A stretch of DNA of 64,000 nucleotides, taken from positions 81,253 through 145,252 of the forward strand of contig ML210167.1 in the NCBI GenBank assembly GCA_004369085.1. The letters run 5' to 3'. This DNA comes from Coprinopsis marcescibilis (Eukaryota; Basidiomycota; Agaricomycetes; Agaricales; Psathyrellaceae). The notes under the pieces were generated by a model, which saw only the letters and a list, made by a program, of their open reading frames with translations, made no database searches and was not told the DNA's origin. Both the position numbers and the translations under genes were made by a program. Positions 48,160-60,689 of this stretch are shown here, one piece after another. Each line of letters starts with the position of its first letter. Position 1 is the first letter of the stretch.

Positions 48160-51100
48160 CTACCTTCCCAGCACAACTAGCATGCTCCACATGTATAGCG
48201 GTAGCGTCAGGTTGTCGTTTTGATCAGACAGCGCCTCTAAAAGCGCCGCCATTATTGCGACAACCAAATACCGCACTGACTGTCATGTGCACAACGGTTC
48301 AGATGGTGTTTTACCAAAGAATCAGAGCTGATCGTACCGAAAACGGTTCCACAAGTCCGCACAGTCTCAACAGCCATGCACAGCCAAAAACAGACCCAAC
48401 AAAGGCCAGGCTACCTTCAATAGTCTTGTTTGTAGTCGGAGACCACTTTCGCAGTCCTATCCTTCGTCCGACAATGGATGCCTAGATAAACATCAGCAGC
48501 TGATCCGTTTTCCCAGCCTCGCGATGCCTACCGCTGCGTCACCAACCCCCAGCGTTAGCACTCCTGTCACTTGCAGTAGTTTCGAAGGACTATCCTGGAA
48601 TCAGCGACGGAATCATATGACTCTAATATCCGCAAAAGACTCACTCCTCCAACCATACCGAGCCCGCACACCCTGTTAGGAGATAAAAGTGGCTCAGAAT
48701 AGCCGTCCCACTATCGCGATGATCCAAAAATTCATTAAGGAAGAGGTGGATCGAAGCTCCGAACGGGTATATGGCGAAATATCGCACATACTCCGTGAAC
48801 GTGAACAAAGCAAACGCTGCGCTAAATGACAGATGCGTGAAGGCAGGCTATGGAGAGATCTTCAACTACGGAAACATAGGACATGAATTTGAAACTCACA
48901 TCAAATACAATTCCCGGAATGAACATGACGACAGCAAGTCCATGGAAAAACTTCCTCCTGGCGTTTAGACCTAAAATAGGAACACGCTTATCCGCTGCAT
49001 ATAACAGATCGCTCGCCACATTCGAAACATTGGATCCATTGGGTAGATTAGGGAGACTCGGTCTTGGGATGTTCGCGAGCGTTGGGAAGGACCTCCCCAT
49101 AGCTGCGCTCGGGGGAGGCGTAGGGATGCGTTGAGCACTACTTCCTGTATGCTCGGAGGTGGAACTGTTGGAATGATTTGTCGTGACATCATAGGCTTGC
49201 ACTTGTGGAGAGTTCGATTGTTCCGCTGTCGCGTTGGGCTGGTTTCTCATCCGATGTTTTCTGGACCTCGAAAGCTGCCGCCCCCAACCTGCAACACTAA
49301 TAGAACCAAGCAGAGCCCAGTATCCGAGTAGAAGTGGCCTGCTCCACTTGTTTTTACCCTCCAATACGTAGAGAACGGCCCACAGCCATGGGTCTCGATT
49401 GCCCAGCTGCCAACGGGCCCACAGCCCGATCGGGCCAGCGATCAACAACACCGAGCCTGCATAGAACCCAAGGGCGTAGTATCGCCGACTCTTCAAGTGC
49501 TGGGTGGGAGAACGGACGCGATAAGACGGCTGCTGTGCATTGTTGCGAGACAACACGAGGAATGGCGAAAGAATGAAGCCAGTCAACAGCGACCCGACGA
49601 CCATCGCAATTTGGAAGATCAGCAGCGGAGTGGGGAGTCGGTATGTTCGCGTATATGTGCCTGGTAAAATCTACCCCAAACGTCAGTCGACAAAATTGGA
49701 CTGGCTGAATAGAACTGCATTACCTTGGACCTTGTGAAGTTCAGGAACTCTAAACACACGGATGTTCCGCCGTAACAAACCACACTCAACTCTCCAACAG
49801 TAAACCCACGGTGTGCCAGCCGCAGCCCTGCGTACAGTGTCAGGCTGTAGAATGGTGCAGCGAGAACTGCATCAGACATTCGCAAATCTAGTAACGAGTA
49901 AACATCGAATCATAGTTCTAAGAAACATTACATACCTTGCCAGATTCCAATCCCCGAGAACTGGAACAACGCTTTGAGTCCAACCATGAAGAGGCTCACT
50001 ATCCCAGTGAAAATCACGAAATATATGAGCCTGCGCCCTTCACTTCGTGGAACGGACACCCTCTCTCCTTCAGGATTTCCAGGAGTTTTACCATACAGCC
50101 CCTCCAGCCACCAGGACCCACAGACGTGAGCCAGAAGGATCATAGAGCAGAACGTTCCCAAGTTGACTAGGTTGAGCCTCGACACCACAAGCGCCTGCAA
50201 AGCCGAAGAGACCGACGTGGATTCGGTAGGCAGAAGATTTGGGTCGGTTAGCCATGCAAGGTTGGGATTAGTAGAGTCGTTGAATGTGTATATGGCGGAA
50301 ATCAAGACTGCGGCGGATATTAGGGGTCCCAAAAGTAACCCAGTTGCTATTCCATCGTCTGATGACTCTCTATGTGATGTAATTAGTAAAGACGTGACGT
50401 GTTGTGTGGGGGTAAATGTTACCTGTAGTTTTTTGGCACAGACATCCAGATGTACCCAAAGTCACTTTTGCTCGAGGTCATCGTTGGTACCGTTGTTTTC
50501 CGTGGGTCTTTGTCCAAGTGACGCGGAGAGCCTGGTCTATATGATGGATTGGAAGAGTTCGGAGAATGTTCTTTCGTCTTTGCACTCGTGTTTTGGCGCA
50601 AAGAAATGGAACTATGAGCCCAGACGTAGTATAACGCAGCAATAACAGATACTGCTCGCAGCTCTATATCAAGGCTCTTCGTTAGTTTTGGTCTTGGCCC
50701 TGGCCCTAATGGGGGGACGCACCGACGGCGAGCCATTGTAGGTGAGAGGAATTATCATTAGGGGAGATTGAAAGTAGTTGAGATGATGCCACGTAGAGGG
50801 AAGAAAACAGAAGGATGAATTCCCCAAGCTTCCGCGTGTCTATGTTGAATGACCATGAGTTTGTCGTGAATAGGAGAGGTATTGTGAATGCGATGTTGGC
50901 AGGGAGCAATGCGATGGAAATTAATAGGGGATTTTTTCGGGATTGACGGGTAACAACTGGGGACAAATGTCGCGTAGCGTGCGCTGTATGTGTTGGTGGT
51001 AGTCGTTTTACTACTGGAGACCTCGACCGGGCGAACGCCTTGCGACTCCTGTGAAGCCCAGCCGTCGTCGATTCCCCAGAAGATGTTCGTTCAGGACTCC

Positions 51101-51591
51101 GACTCTTTATGAACTCTGCAATGGCCTTGTGCGTTTTCTTGGTACCATTGACATGAACGGTACTGGCGGGCACCGTGTTCCTTCCTCTAGAAGTGGGGGA
51201 TTCATCCTCGGTGTCATCTGAGGAAAACTCTGAGTCCGAGCTGGATGCCCCAACAATCAGTCCACGTAAGGTATAGGGCGAGATTCACATTTACACACCT
51301 TGAGGAACCCGCCTGATAACTGGTACTCCAGCCCTGCGTCACATTCTTTCCATTTCTAGTCTGCTCATCGCGCGCAACAACCGAGGCTTGTCGGCGCCGG
51401 ACTCTCTGCCCTACTTGATTAGACTTTCGCTGCAGGTCCCCACGTCCAGCTTGCTTGGCCGGGGGTGACGGAGAGGAGCGCGACCGAGGCAGTTTGAATA
51501 CAGACAAGCGAAGAAAATTCTGCAGAAATGATGACCGACGAGTAGATGGCGCTTGACAAGCTGAATGCGCTCGAAACGGCTTCCCCAGCAT
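48160..51591 (-). CDS. SEC59: Dolichol kinase with a long N-terminal extension
   Basis: Multi-pass ER enzyme that makes dolichyl phosphate for protein N-glycosylation. The C-terminal catalytic part is clear: NARRKFFHGLAVVMFIPGIV, then EYVRYFAIYPFGASIHLFLN, HRDSGTAILSHFYLLTGCAG, GDAAASIVGRRIGLRKWSP, NKTIEGSLAFVGSVFGCAW and MAALLEALSDQNDNLTLPLY, with stop at 48160. Upstream, hydrophobic helices alternate with loops. The first 250 or so residues are Ser/Arg-rich (from MLGKPFRAHSACQAP at 51591) and have no counterpart in the 519-residue yeast protein as I recall it. An upstream in-frame ATG at 51657 is possible. Exon borders in 49600-51300 are approximate. Confidence 0.85.
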
Positions 51592-51984
51592 AGCGGTAGT
51601 CACGTGCACATGCGCCCCTTTCTTTATATAGTACTCCCGCCGATCTCTACGGAACAACTAGACGAGCCAGTCATGATTCGCAAGTATGTCAGCATAAGCA
51701 TAGGATTGACTCCAGTGAGAAGCTCCACATCAGTATGTACAAGCAGGAAATGTACTACTCGGATGAGTCGAAAGTAGCAAGGTAGTCAAAAAAAATTAGG
51801 GAGGGGGTAATAATGTGTGCAGTAGGAGACGAGCATATAGTAAGTAAGCTCGGATCAGTAGGACATTCAATTCGTTCCCAAGAGAGAGAGAGAAAAAAGT
51901 CGTATCAGAAAGAAAGTCTTCAGAAGCAGTCCCATATTCTGATAACGCCGTGACATCGAAAAACACAAAATAAACAGCACCGGT
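51592..51984. other. Spacer between dolichol kinase and CSC1 genes
   Basis: About 390 nt with the dolichol kinase promoter and the CSC1 3' end. A (GA)n run lies at about 51882-51893. No gene seen. Confidence 0.5.
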
Positions 51985-54900
51985 TTACAAACCCGAATAT
52001 CCTGGAGGTGGCCCTTGAACATCAACCTTGCCCTTTGCATTGATGATGGCGTCCTTGTTGCTGGAATCGACCCCTGCCTTCCTATTGGCATCCACTTCGA
52101 AGTTGCTCAAGCCCAGATCATCCACAGGTATCCAAATCGTCCTCTGCGGACGTGTCGCAGCAGGGTGACCGAAACCATACTTGTTGAACTCGTCCTCTTC
52201 CGCTTTGGCCTGTTTCTTGGAGACCTTTTGGTCCGCTGAGGTGACTGAGCTTGGATCGTTTGATGAGTTTGACGCCGAGGGGGAGGATGACGTAGGCGCT
52301 GGTTCATGAGAACGAGGTTCTTCGGCTACCGCTAAGCCTTGCCTGACGAATTCTCTTTGGTCTTCGGGGATGGCAGACTCGAGATCGTCGTTCCTAGCAG
52401 CTGGCCTCTTTGAGGCGACGTCGGCTGTTGGTTTGAAACTATCCTGGGACCCAACATTCACTCTCTGACCTTCGCCTTGTTCCTCAACATCGATGCCCTG
52501 ACCCAACCGATCCTTCAAGCTCAACGGGAGTGCGACAATCAGAGGGCCGTAGGAGTTGTTTAGGATGATGTGGAATCCCGCTGTAAACACAATCAACACC
52601 ACCATCAACGCCCCCTGAGGAATGCAGCTGGCGTTCTCGTTTTCATCGCGAGACAAGAAGAAAAGAGCGGCAAGGCAGACTTCCTCGAGATAGAGACCAA
52701 CGAAGATGTGACCGATTGCCTTAGGGAAGAACAAGCCGCCAGTATCTTTTCGAATGTCTTGCTGGTAAACCCAGAGGAAGAGATATTTGTAGAGTTGGTA
52801 GAAGAGGAAGAACGTCATGATTGAGAGCCCGTTGATGACTGGTGAGATGACGGAGTACGCAAGTGCTGAGGAAAGAGACATGAGCTATGTGACGAGGATA
52901 GGAAGAAGAACAAGATAGGACATACTGATGACAGCCAACAAGGTGATTCCAGGGAAAAGTGTGCCCCAAGCAACACTTCCTGGTGTATACTTGATTCCGT
53001 AAACAGAACGAGGAGTGCTTCCTAGCAAGACCAACTTGACGTAGTAAACGATCAAAGACACTATTTGAAGGAAGCCTCCCGCAGCGCCGGATAGACCTTG
53101 CAGCACAATATATCTATGGAGAAAGTGAGAGGCGGCCGAAGAACAATGATTGTGAGCTCACGTCAAGAAGAAAGTCGATGCAAGAGGCAAGTTTTCTGCC
53201 AGAATGGATGGTATGCTGGTCGGGCTGTTGATTAACTGCTCTAATGCAGCCGCGATTCCAGAGGAGATAGTGACGATCAAGAATGAATGCTGTTGAAACA
53301 CAACATTAGAGACCAGTAATCAGAGTCAAGACCGCCAACTTACCACTACTTGGAAGATGAAAAACCTTGTCATCAAGCTAAGCTCAAGACCTGTGTACTT
53401 CGGAATGCCTTCAAAGCGAGCCAAGAGGCGAAGGACAATTGGCAGCAACATCATCAAAACTGCGAGCAAAACTGGGGGCAGAATACCCTGAAGAACATGT
53501 TAGAACCGTTAAGGATAAAGCAACAATCGAGCTCACACTAATGATTCCCACTACCACTTTAGGCAGATCACAAATCCATGCCAGCCATGAGACCGTTGCG
53601 CATACGGAATAGATGTTTGACACAGCACCAACGAATGCAACTGAATAAGGGTTAGTCAAGGCAGGTTCATCCCGGTTTCGTTGCACTACCCACCTGGGAA
53701 GGCCCAAAGAATAATGAGGCCAGCTGTTGCAGCATAGCTAATCGCCATTCGAAGTTTTTGTTCGTAAGGGTTCAAGCCCAGGTTAGCCCAGATAACGTCG
53801 GATGGTGCGACTTCAATATAACGAGAACCTGGCAACACGGTCATCAATGAGACCGACACGAGCAGAGATGAGGAGACTACCACACACTCATTCTGTAAGG
53901 CTTATGGTGGGAAAGGACTTGAACAGCCAAATGTGCTGAAATCTGCTTGTTAAAGGTCACAAACGCGCTGTTGAGTGGCTCGTATTCATCTCCATGCGTC
54001 TTCCCAGTGATGGCGCTTGCCACCGTCCCACCAACGACCTTCACACCGGATACAACCTTTCCAGAGACGTCCTTGGCACTTCCAACTGCGTCCTTGACAC
54101 CCCCTGTCACCTTTCCTGAAACATCCTTGACGACACCTTTGACATCGATTCGCCCGTCGTCCGTGAAAGTCTTGACACGGGCACCGGGGAGGATAGGATT
54201 GCCGTACTGGTCGACAGCGGATCCAGCGAGAAGGTCGCCAATTTGCGGAGCTACGCTAACCTCATCACTGACACGGAGTTTGGCACGACCTTCGTCCAAA
54301 AGATTGTTGCATTCTGCAATTTCCTTCCGACACCAATCGATCGAGTCAACTTTCTCGCCAAAAAGTCCCAGGAATCCCAGTTTGTGAGTTGGACGTTGTT
54401 CGGTGGGTACCAATTCCTCTGCCAACGAGAAGTCGGTTTGACCGACGGCGGATGGAGTGACCAGCGGTGATTCAACTACAAGAGACGAACCAGAATCTTC
54501 AGGTGCCGTCGCGGTTTTTCTTTTGCCAGAAACGTTTTTAACCTTCGACGTATCCGCCTTTCCTTCCGCTTTGTCTTTGTCGACCTGGATCTTGAGCTTG
54601 CAGGCTATGCGCAGCAAGGTCGTCTCTGCGCTCTCAAGCTTGTTGCATGCGGCGAGCCTGCGATCGTAAATGTCCGGCAGTTCTCTCAAATTCCTACAAG
54701 AGAAGCGTTGTTTTAGTATACCATGCCACGATATAGCTAATCGGCAAAAATAGCGACGTACCTGTTAATCCAGATCTCTTTCACTCCTCCAGGAAGCTCA
54801 TCAAAGAGTTGCCGAAGGCGTTGTTTAGTCAAATACGTGGAAGGAATTCCAGTGACAAGGATAGTGTTTGCCTGAACTGATCGGGAATGGGTCTTCTCGG

Positions 54901-55655
54901 TCAAATGTTGCTGGCGGGTCACGATAAAGAACGACATTTCGCGCTTCAGGTTGTAAAGGATCCAGACTAGGAGCAATGTCAACGCTGATACCATACCGAC
55001 AAGGAAGAAAGACTTACTCGTGAACACCCAAGCACAGATTAAATGTGCCCAATACCGTTGCTGCTGTGTGGCGCCGACATTACCAAAGGTGAACCGCGCA
55101 AGACCATCTGCGGTTTCTGGATCTTGTCCAACTTTGTCGGTGTTCACGCTCGTTACAGGCAGTAAAACGGCCCAAGAAATGATCCAGATGGGGAGTAGAA
55201 GTTTAACCATGAGGCGAAGGAAGCGAACGAAGAAAAACGCGTCGAGCCCGTTGGCCTTGATGATGGGGTGGTAATCCGCATAAACGAGGGCCAAAGGCCA
55301 TGACAATCCCGCGAGAAGTCGCGAAACAGTCGACGGACTTTCCCCTGTTGGATGAGGAGTCAAAGAGCCAATCCGCTTGCTTGAAGTCGCATGACGTCAA
55401 TATTCACTGGATAAACTCAAAAGGGGAGAAGGAGCGTACTCTGGAGGAGGTACGTATGTTCGAGGTTCATAGATTGCCTTGAAAAACGGTCTGAGGAGGG
55501 TAAACACCCCTAACTGTGCTCCAAAAACGATGGCATTGAACACGAGAGCGGTGACGAATGTTGCTGTCGATGCTGACTTTGCGTTGGTGATGTCAGACGA
55601 CCTGCAGGATCCGTGTGAAAAGGCAGAACAAAAAAAACAAGACGTGTGCTTACAT
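51985..55655 (-). CDS. CSC1: CSC1/OSCA-type calcium-permeable stress-gated channel (DUF221, RSN1 family)
   Basis: Polytopic cation channel opened by osmotic or mechanical stress in the characterised relatives. The start codon is split by an intron: AT at 55655-55654, intron 55653-55602 (GTAAGC...CCTGCAG), then G at 55601, giving MSSDITNAKSASTATFVTAL. Helix 1 and PFFKAIYEPRTYVPPPE follow, then LSWPLALVYADYHPIIKANGL, DAFFFVRFLRLMVKLLLPIW, TILVTGIPSTYL and FDELPGGVKEIWINR. A cytosolic loop with VKDVSGKV-type repeats comes next, then RYIEVAPSDVIWANLGLNPYE and the C-terminal helices. The long hydrophilic tail carries GPPPGYSGL at the end. About 1,000 residues, a dozen introns. Confidence 0.88.
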
Positions 55656-56464
55656 CGTCGCGGGTCGAAAGAGTAGCCACGTACAATGTTAGCTCAACCG
55701 CTGTACTTTATACTTGGAGGTTAAGCCGAAGAAGATTTTTGGAATGATGCACGTTTAACGCCTCCAAGTTCTAGCGCGCCGTTCCGCGTGATATGTGGTG
55801 ATATCGAGCCTCCTTTTTGGTAGTCGCTGGACGTTGTATACAGTCGAAGCTGGCTACAAGCGACGTCTGAGTGGGGAACAAAGACGCAGGAAACAAGGGG
55901 CCATGGGTGGGACGATGTTGGGGCCATCGAAGCCCCATGCGGCCAGAGTTTTTGAACATTCCTGACGTCACGCCACCAACTTACTTGGCCAGCTGATGAT
56001 GATCGATGACGCCCAGCGACATTCAGGGGCAATCGGAAAATGAAATGCTTGCACAGGAGTGCACCGCAATTCTACTACATATGTGTGTATTGGACATAGA
56101 TCCTCTACACTGGACGGCGACAAGGGTACAGGGTCATGATCAGACGTTAGCTCGCCTTTAACCCTCAACTTTCGAATGTGTCCGTGGGACTCCGTCATCC
56201 GACTCGGAAATCTTTGCCAAAATTCAAGAGATGGCACTTGGAGTTGAAAGAGTCCTTGGTCGCTGAGAGCTGAACGTTAAACATTGAACATTAATATTCA
56301 ACGATGTGTATCCAATGTGAATCTCAACTGGAACTATGGCGCTTCCGGCAACTGAGGCTACACTTGGAAGGGTCGGACGTTGGGCATTCATCAGGTAGAC
56401 TAATAAAAGTAAGCAGTACATTGAGTGTATTCAGTAATGTCGTCTGGCGAGTTCAAATAAAAAC
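55656..56464. other. Spacer between the CSC1 promoter and the MYND gene 3' end
   Basis: About 800 nt. If the last MYND-gene intron is spliced, its final exon would extend to about 56328. Otherwise no gene is supported. Confidence 0.45.
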
Positions 56465-58740
56465 TCACCTGAATCGCGTCACCGCGTTTAGGAACACGAA
56501 TTTGTCTCCTTTGGGGTTGTCGGGGAAATATTGCATCCTCGCAAGAGTGCTGATTTGCTCCCGTCCAAACATGAACTGCACCTCCATCAGGTATATCATT
56601 TTCTTTTCTCCCTGCCCCTCGAGGAATGCTTCGCAGCGAGGTCGGCTGTGCTCCGGGAACCGAGGCAGGTTATCTCTCCTGTAGTCGCCAATTTTTATAC
56701 GATCCAAACCTATGGGCGTTGAACCTGTATCGATAATTGTAACCATTTCATGTCTTGACTCCAAAACCAGCTTTTTCTTGAGAGCATCATAAACCGCTCC
56801 ATTGGACATTGCCTCGATCATCGTGTAATGATGGTTTCTTGCCGAGTTGGAAACCCAGCTCAAGGATCGTCTACGGACTGTGGACGGAATACGACAATTG
56901 GGTTATTCTGAACCATACTGGTCAAAGTAAACTCGGTCTTACTTTGATAGTCCAGCGCAGCGGCTTTGCATTCCCCTCGATGGAACGTTTTCCAGTCTTC
57001 CACTTGACATGCACGCGAACAATACAGCGCAGAATGACAGGAACAGCTCTGGATGGTGGCCAAGTCCTGCCTGCTGGAAGAGTCGCGTTGCGTTTCATGG
57101 TGCTACGCAATGTATAAGTTTCGATCCGATAGGAAAGGCCGAGAAGGACTTGCTGTGAGGTTGTTACATCTGTAGTGCGACCCGTCCTCACAGTCTTGAC
57201 GATCAACACCGTGTAGCCACGACCTAATGAACGATCCAACCACTACCTTTGCGAAGTCGGATTTCGCAAACACCCTATCCAGGTTATCCTTGCCCATGTG
57301 TTCGTCCATGTCGATGGACACAACGTCAAGCACACGAGGATATAGGGAGTAAGACCCCACCAGCGCTATTCCTGATAGTGCCATGTTGTAATACTTCGTC
57401 TCTGGTTTGAGGTGTTCCAGAGCCCGCATCAGGACGAGAAAAAGGTTGCCATCAAGTAGTTCCTGGACCTGGCGGACTGGATCCAAAAAGTAGTGAGGCC
57501 GACCTTTGATCCTCCAAATGCAGTAATCCTGTGTCCAGGAAATGAAATCCATTAGAATGTGAACCGCAACCTCCCAGGTAGAAACGCAAGCATCTTTCCC
57601 TTCATTCTGCAGGAGACTGTGAAGGGTGTCGGCAAAACGCAATATGAACTGGTCTTGATAGAGAATTTTGGCCACTCGATCTGATGTATATAGTATTTGG
57701 TGCGTGACAGAAGCCATGTATTCAAGATATAGCATCGCGGGTTCTGTGTTGCCGAGTTCGCTATGAATTTCGACCAGGACGTCCAATCGTTGGAGCAAGG
57801 TGTCGACCAGCACGTAGGGTGTAAAGGAGGGCATGAATTCCCAGGCTTTGGACAGAAACAGCTTGGTTCGAGATGGATGGCCACAGCAAAGTTCGAATAG
57901 CCCAAGAATTGGACAGGTTTGAACAGAGTCCTCGTCATTGCAAAGGCAGGGATCTAGCATGACAATATATTCTTGCTCTTCCAATGTTGAGTCGTCGTCA
58001 CTGCTTCCATCGCTGTCGCCGTCACTTCGCTTGTCCTCGTCCTCGTCTTTCCCGACACTGCCGCCCTCAGAGCCACTGTTTGAAGCTGTGACTGGTACCA
58101 CATAGGTCCAAATTTTAATCACGAGTAGAATTGTGCTCGGTCTGTCCAAGGCCTCAAGGACCAACTCGTCGTCGAGAAGTCTGAGCAGTGTGAATAGTAC
58201 ATGTGCGCAAACTCGGATGCAGGTGCTGGGACATTCCTCGTCGCTGTAACCTTCGGCCAATCCAGTTGCTTCGTCGACCAAGAAATCAATCCATGGAATG
58301 AGGGATGACTCCCAGTGTTCAAGAACGACAGCAGCGGCGCGCTTTGCACTCTCCTGAGCCTTGCCTTCCCCCGGGTCTGTTCTCCTGGGTTTTGTCGGCG
58401 TTTTCCACTTCCTGCCGATGAAACGAGTCTTCCCGTCTTTTTCTGCCCGCTCCTTCTCTTTTTCCGCCAATTGCTCCATCTTCCGCTCGCGATCCCGTTT
58501 CATCCGTGCCATATAACATGTCTTCTGAACAACTTCAAGTGCAAGCGCCGCAGTTCCCAGTCGCATTCCGATTTTGATCTTCGCGGACGCATCAGATTCC
58601 GCCAAATCTGTTTCACGAGCAGTTGGAATATCCGAACGTCGCAAGAAATTTGTAAAGGTCGTCTGCAACACCTCGTCTGGGTTTCCGCCTGGGCTAAGGA
58701 AGTCGGTTCGGGCCAGCCGTTCCAGAGTTTCGATAGTCAT
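56465..58740 (-). CDS. MYND-type zinc finger protein, basidiomycete type
   Basis: Protein of unknown function. The start MTIETLERLARTDFLSPGG at 58740 opens a 540-residue exon with helical, Leu-rich composition like HEAT/ARM-type repeats. It includes a basic KKEKERAEKDGK-like coiled segment near residues 90-120 and an acidic DEDEDKRSDGDSDGSSDDD run near residue 235. After an intron at about 57110-57060 comes the MYND finger (CSCHSALYCSRACQVEDWKT, then FHRGEC), followed by about 170 residues to FVFLNAVTRFR. The stop at 56465 is used here, but a GTGAGT donor overlaps it and an alternative last exon could add 20 or so residues. MYND fingers usually bind proteins. About 720 residues. Confidence 0.75.
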
Positions 58741-59218
58741 GCCCTTGGACCGTGACGGCGTGGGGTTGTGGTAGTTGGGCTGGTTGTAGAACTGGGGTGT
58801 TACGAACCAGGTCAGAACTCTCTGAAAGAGCGGAAACTACCACATTCTCACCTTCCTTTTGGATGTAGACCCATTCTTGCTTTCTTGAGCTTGAGCATGG
58901 TTATGGCTCAAGCAATTGTCGGATTTCAACTGGAGGCGCTTCATCTAGTTGTTCGATGTTGAGTCGTGTTTGTAATATGAACTTGCGTGTAACCGAACAA
59001 CGAGCTACAACACACTGCGCCAGGCCTCCGGAGCGAACGTCCTCCAGGAGAAACACGGAATTTAAATAAGCGAAATAAGCGTATCCATTCGGAACCAGTA
59101 GTTGAAAATTATGTAAAACATAGATTGAAGAGCCCCTATGCAGCACTCGCGCACTCAGAGTACATTACTTTGCGGTATTAGAGTTCCAGGTGCTCTTTTT
59201 CTCCCATTTGTCGCACAC
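58741..59218. other. Spacer between the MYND gene and the enoyl-CoA hydratase gene
   Basis: About 480 nt with the MYND-gene promoter and the hydratase 3' flank. No gene seen. Confidence 0.5.
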
Positions 59219-60364
59219 TCATAGTCTCGCTTTGGCGGCAGCATCCTCAATGGAAGCGTCAATGAGTCTGGTTTCTTGTTCTATTGCCCTCACCGTGTCC
59301 CGGTACAAGTCGTTCTGTGTAGACGTAAGGTATTAGGCATCAGATTTCCAAGGTCGAAAAATGTTACTAACCTTGATAAGCCCCCACACACCCGCGCGGG
59401 CATTCGCGCTAGCGACTTCGGCCACTTCCTCTGCCTTTGCGAGAACATCGGCAGTCTTTCCTTCGACAATGTAGTCAAGAATTCCAGCAGCTAGAGCTTC
59501 GGAAGGAACAAATCGATGACCTTCCAAGGCAATCTTGCGTTGAAGGCGGTGGTCTCCAAACTTGGCGCGAAGGATGGCCGCGAACGACAATGGCCAGCGT
59601 GCTCCGAAGTGAACCTTTTTGAACGTTATACTTTTAACGCAAAGTTGCAGAAGGTTCGAAGTAAGTACCTCGTTCATGCAGAGCCATGCATTGCGCTTTC
59701 TCCCGTCGGTCATGACACGATAGTCGCAGGCGAGGGAAAGCATAAGTCCACCCGCAAAACAATGGCCGTTGATAGCAGCCACAGTAGGAACTACATGAAC
59801 TGGGTTAGTAAATGTGACCGTGTCGAATTCCAAGAACCGCACTTGGGAAAGTAAGCAGGCGTTTGAGCATCGGGTCGAATGTGACTAGTTGCGGTACGCA
59901 AGTCAGTGGAAATTGACCACCCAAGGTTTATGGACGCACCGGGGAAGAAGTTCATGTCCTTGGATGAGACCGCAAAGTCTAGCCCTGGAATACTTGTTAA
60001 AGCATGGTGTGCACGTAAGAAACCTGGCATACGTACCGTTGCTAAAGAACTTGTCCTGGTCGCGTCTTCCGACGATAATGAGGGCTCCTTTTGCAAGGTC
60101 TGGCTTCTTGGTTGCAGCAGCCTCCCTCCAGCGCTCGCGCCATTGACGTTCAACCTCATCCAAAGCAGGCTTGAACGAATGGTCAATAAGCCGAGGGGTC
60201 AACCTGTTGTCCTGGCCATTATGAAGTTCAATGACCCAGATGTGATCCTTGGCTATTGACACTTGTCACTACTTGAATGCGATTTGAGGAGAAGGTAACA
60301 TACGACGAGTGAGAGTAAGGATTGGTTCTGGGTCATTGACTGGGTACTTCAAAGCCTGAGCCAT
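59219..60364 (-). CDS. Peroxisomal enoyl-CoA hydratase/isomerase
   Basis: Crotonase-superfamily enzyme for fatty-acid beta-oxidation, closest in style to fungal delta3,delta2-enoyl-CoA isomerases. The start MAQALKYPVNDPEPILTLTR at 60364 is followed by HIWVIELHNGQDNRLTPRLI and KGALIIVGRRDQDKFFSNGL (first oxyanion-hole segment). DFAVSSKDMNFFPG and VVPTVAAINGHCFAGGLMLS (second oxyanion-hole segment, GHCFAGG) come next, then ACDYRVMTDGRKRNAWLCMN and a C-terminal helical part. It ends AAKARL, an ARL tripeptide that fits the peroxisomal targeting signal PTS1. About 290 residues over five or six exons. Isomerase against hydratase activity is not decided by what I can see. Confidence 0.85.
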
Positions 60365-60689
60365 TGGAGCAAAGAGGTCGAGAGGATATTCGAGAACGTT
60401 CAAGTTAAAGCTTTGAACTTGAATATTAACCGGGGTGATTGTTTCACAGGGGCTGTTACCGGACCCATGTGATTCTGTCGGCAACTGCTCAGCTGGTCTG
60501 TATGTAGCTATACAGCCTTGTTCGAAGCATAGTAAATATCAATATCGTTCAGAAGTTGAGAATAGATGAGAATGCGTTCGTAACTAGTACCAACCCAATG
60601 GCAGATTCTTCAACGGTGCCAAGTGCAAGGAGTCGCGATGGCCAACAGGGCAAAAACAAGTCACAACACAAACTCTTTCAGCACCGACC
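60365..60689. promoter_or_regulatory. Divergent promoter region between the hydratase and NDUFB10 genes
   Basis: The two genes are head to head with 325 nt between ATGs. No TATA box or other element I can name. Confidence 0.45.

Noticed and set aside
56300..56464. Possible extra last exon of the MYND gene
   Set aside because: The splice sites are acceptable, but the added residues show no conservation I can judge; noted only as an alternative.
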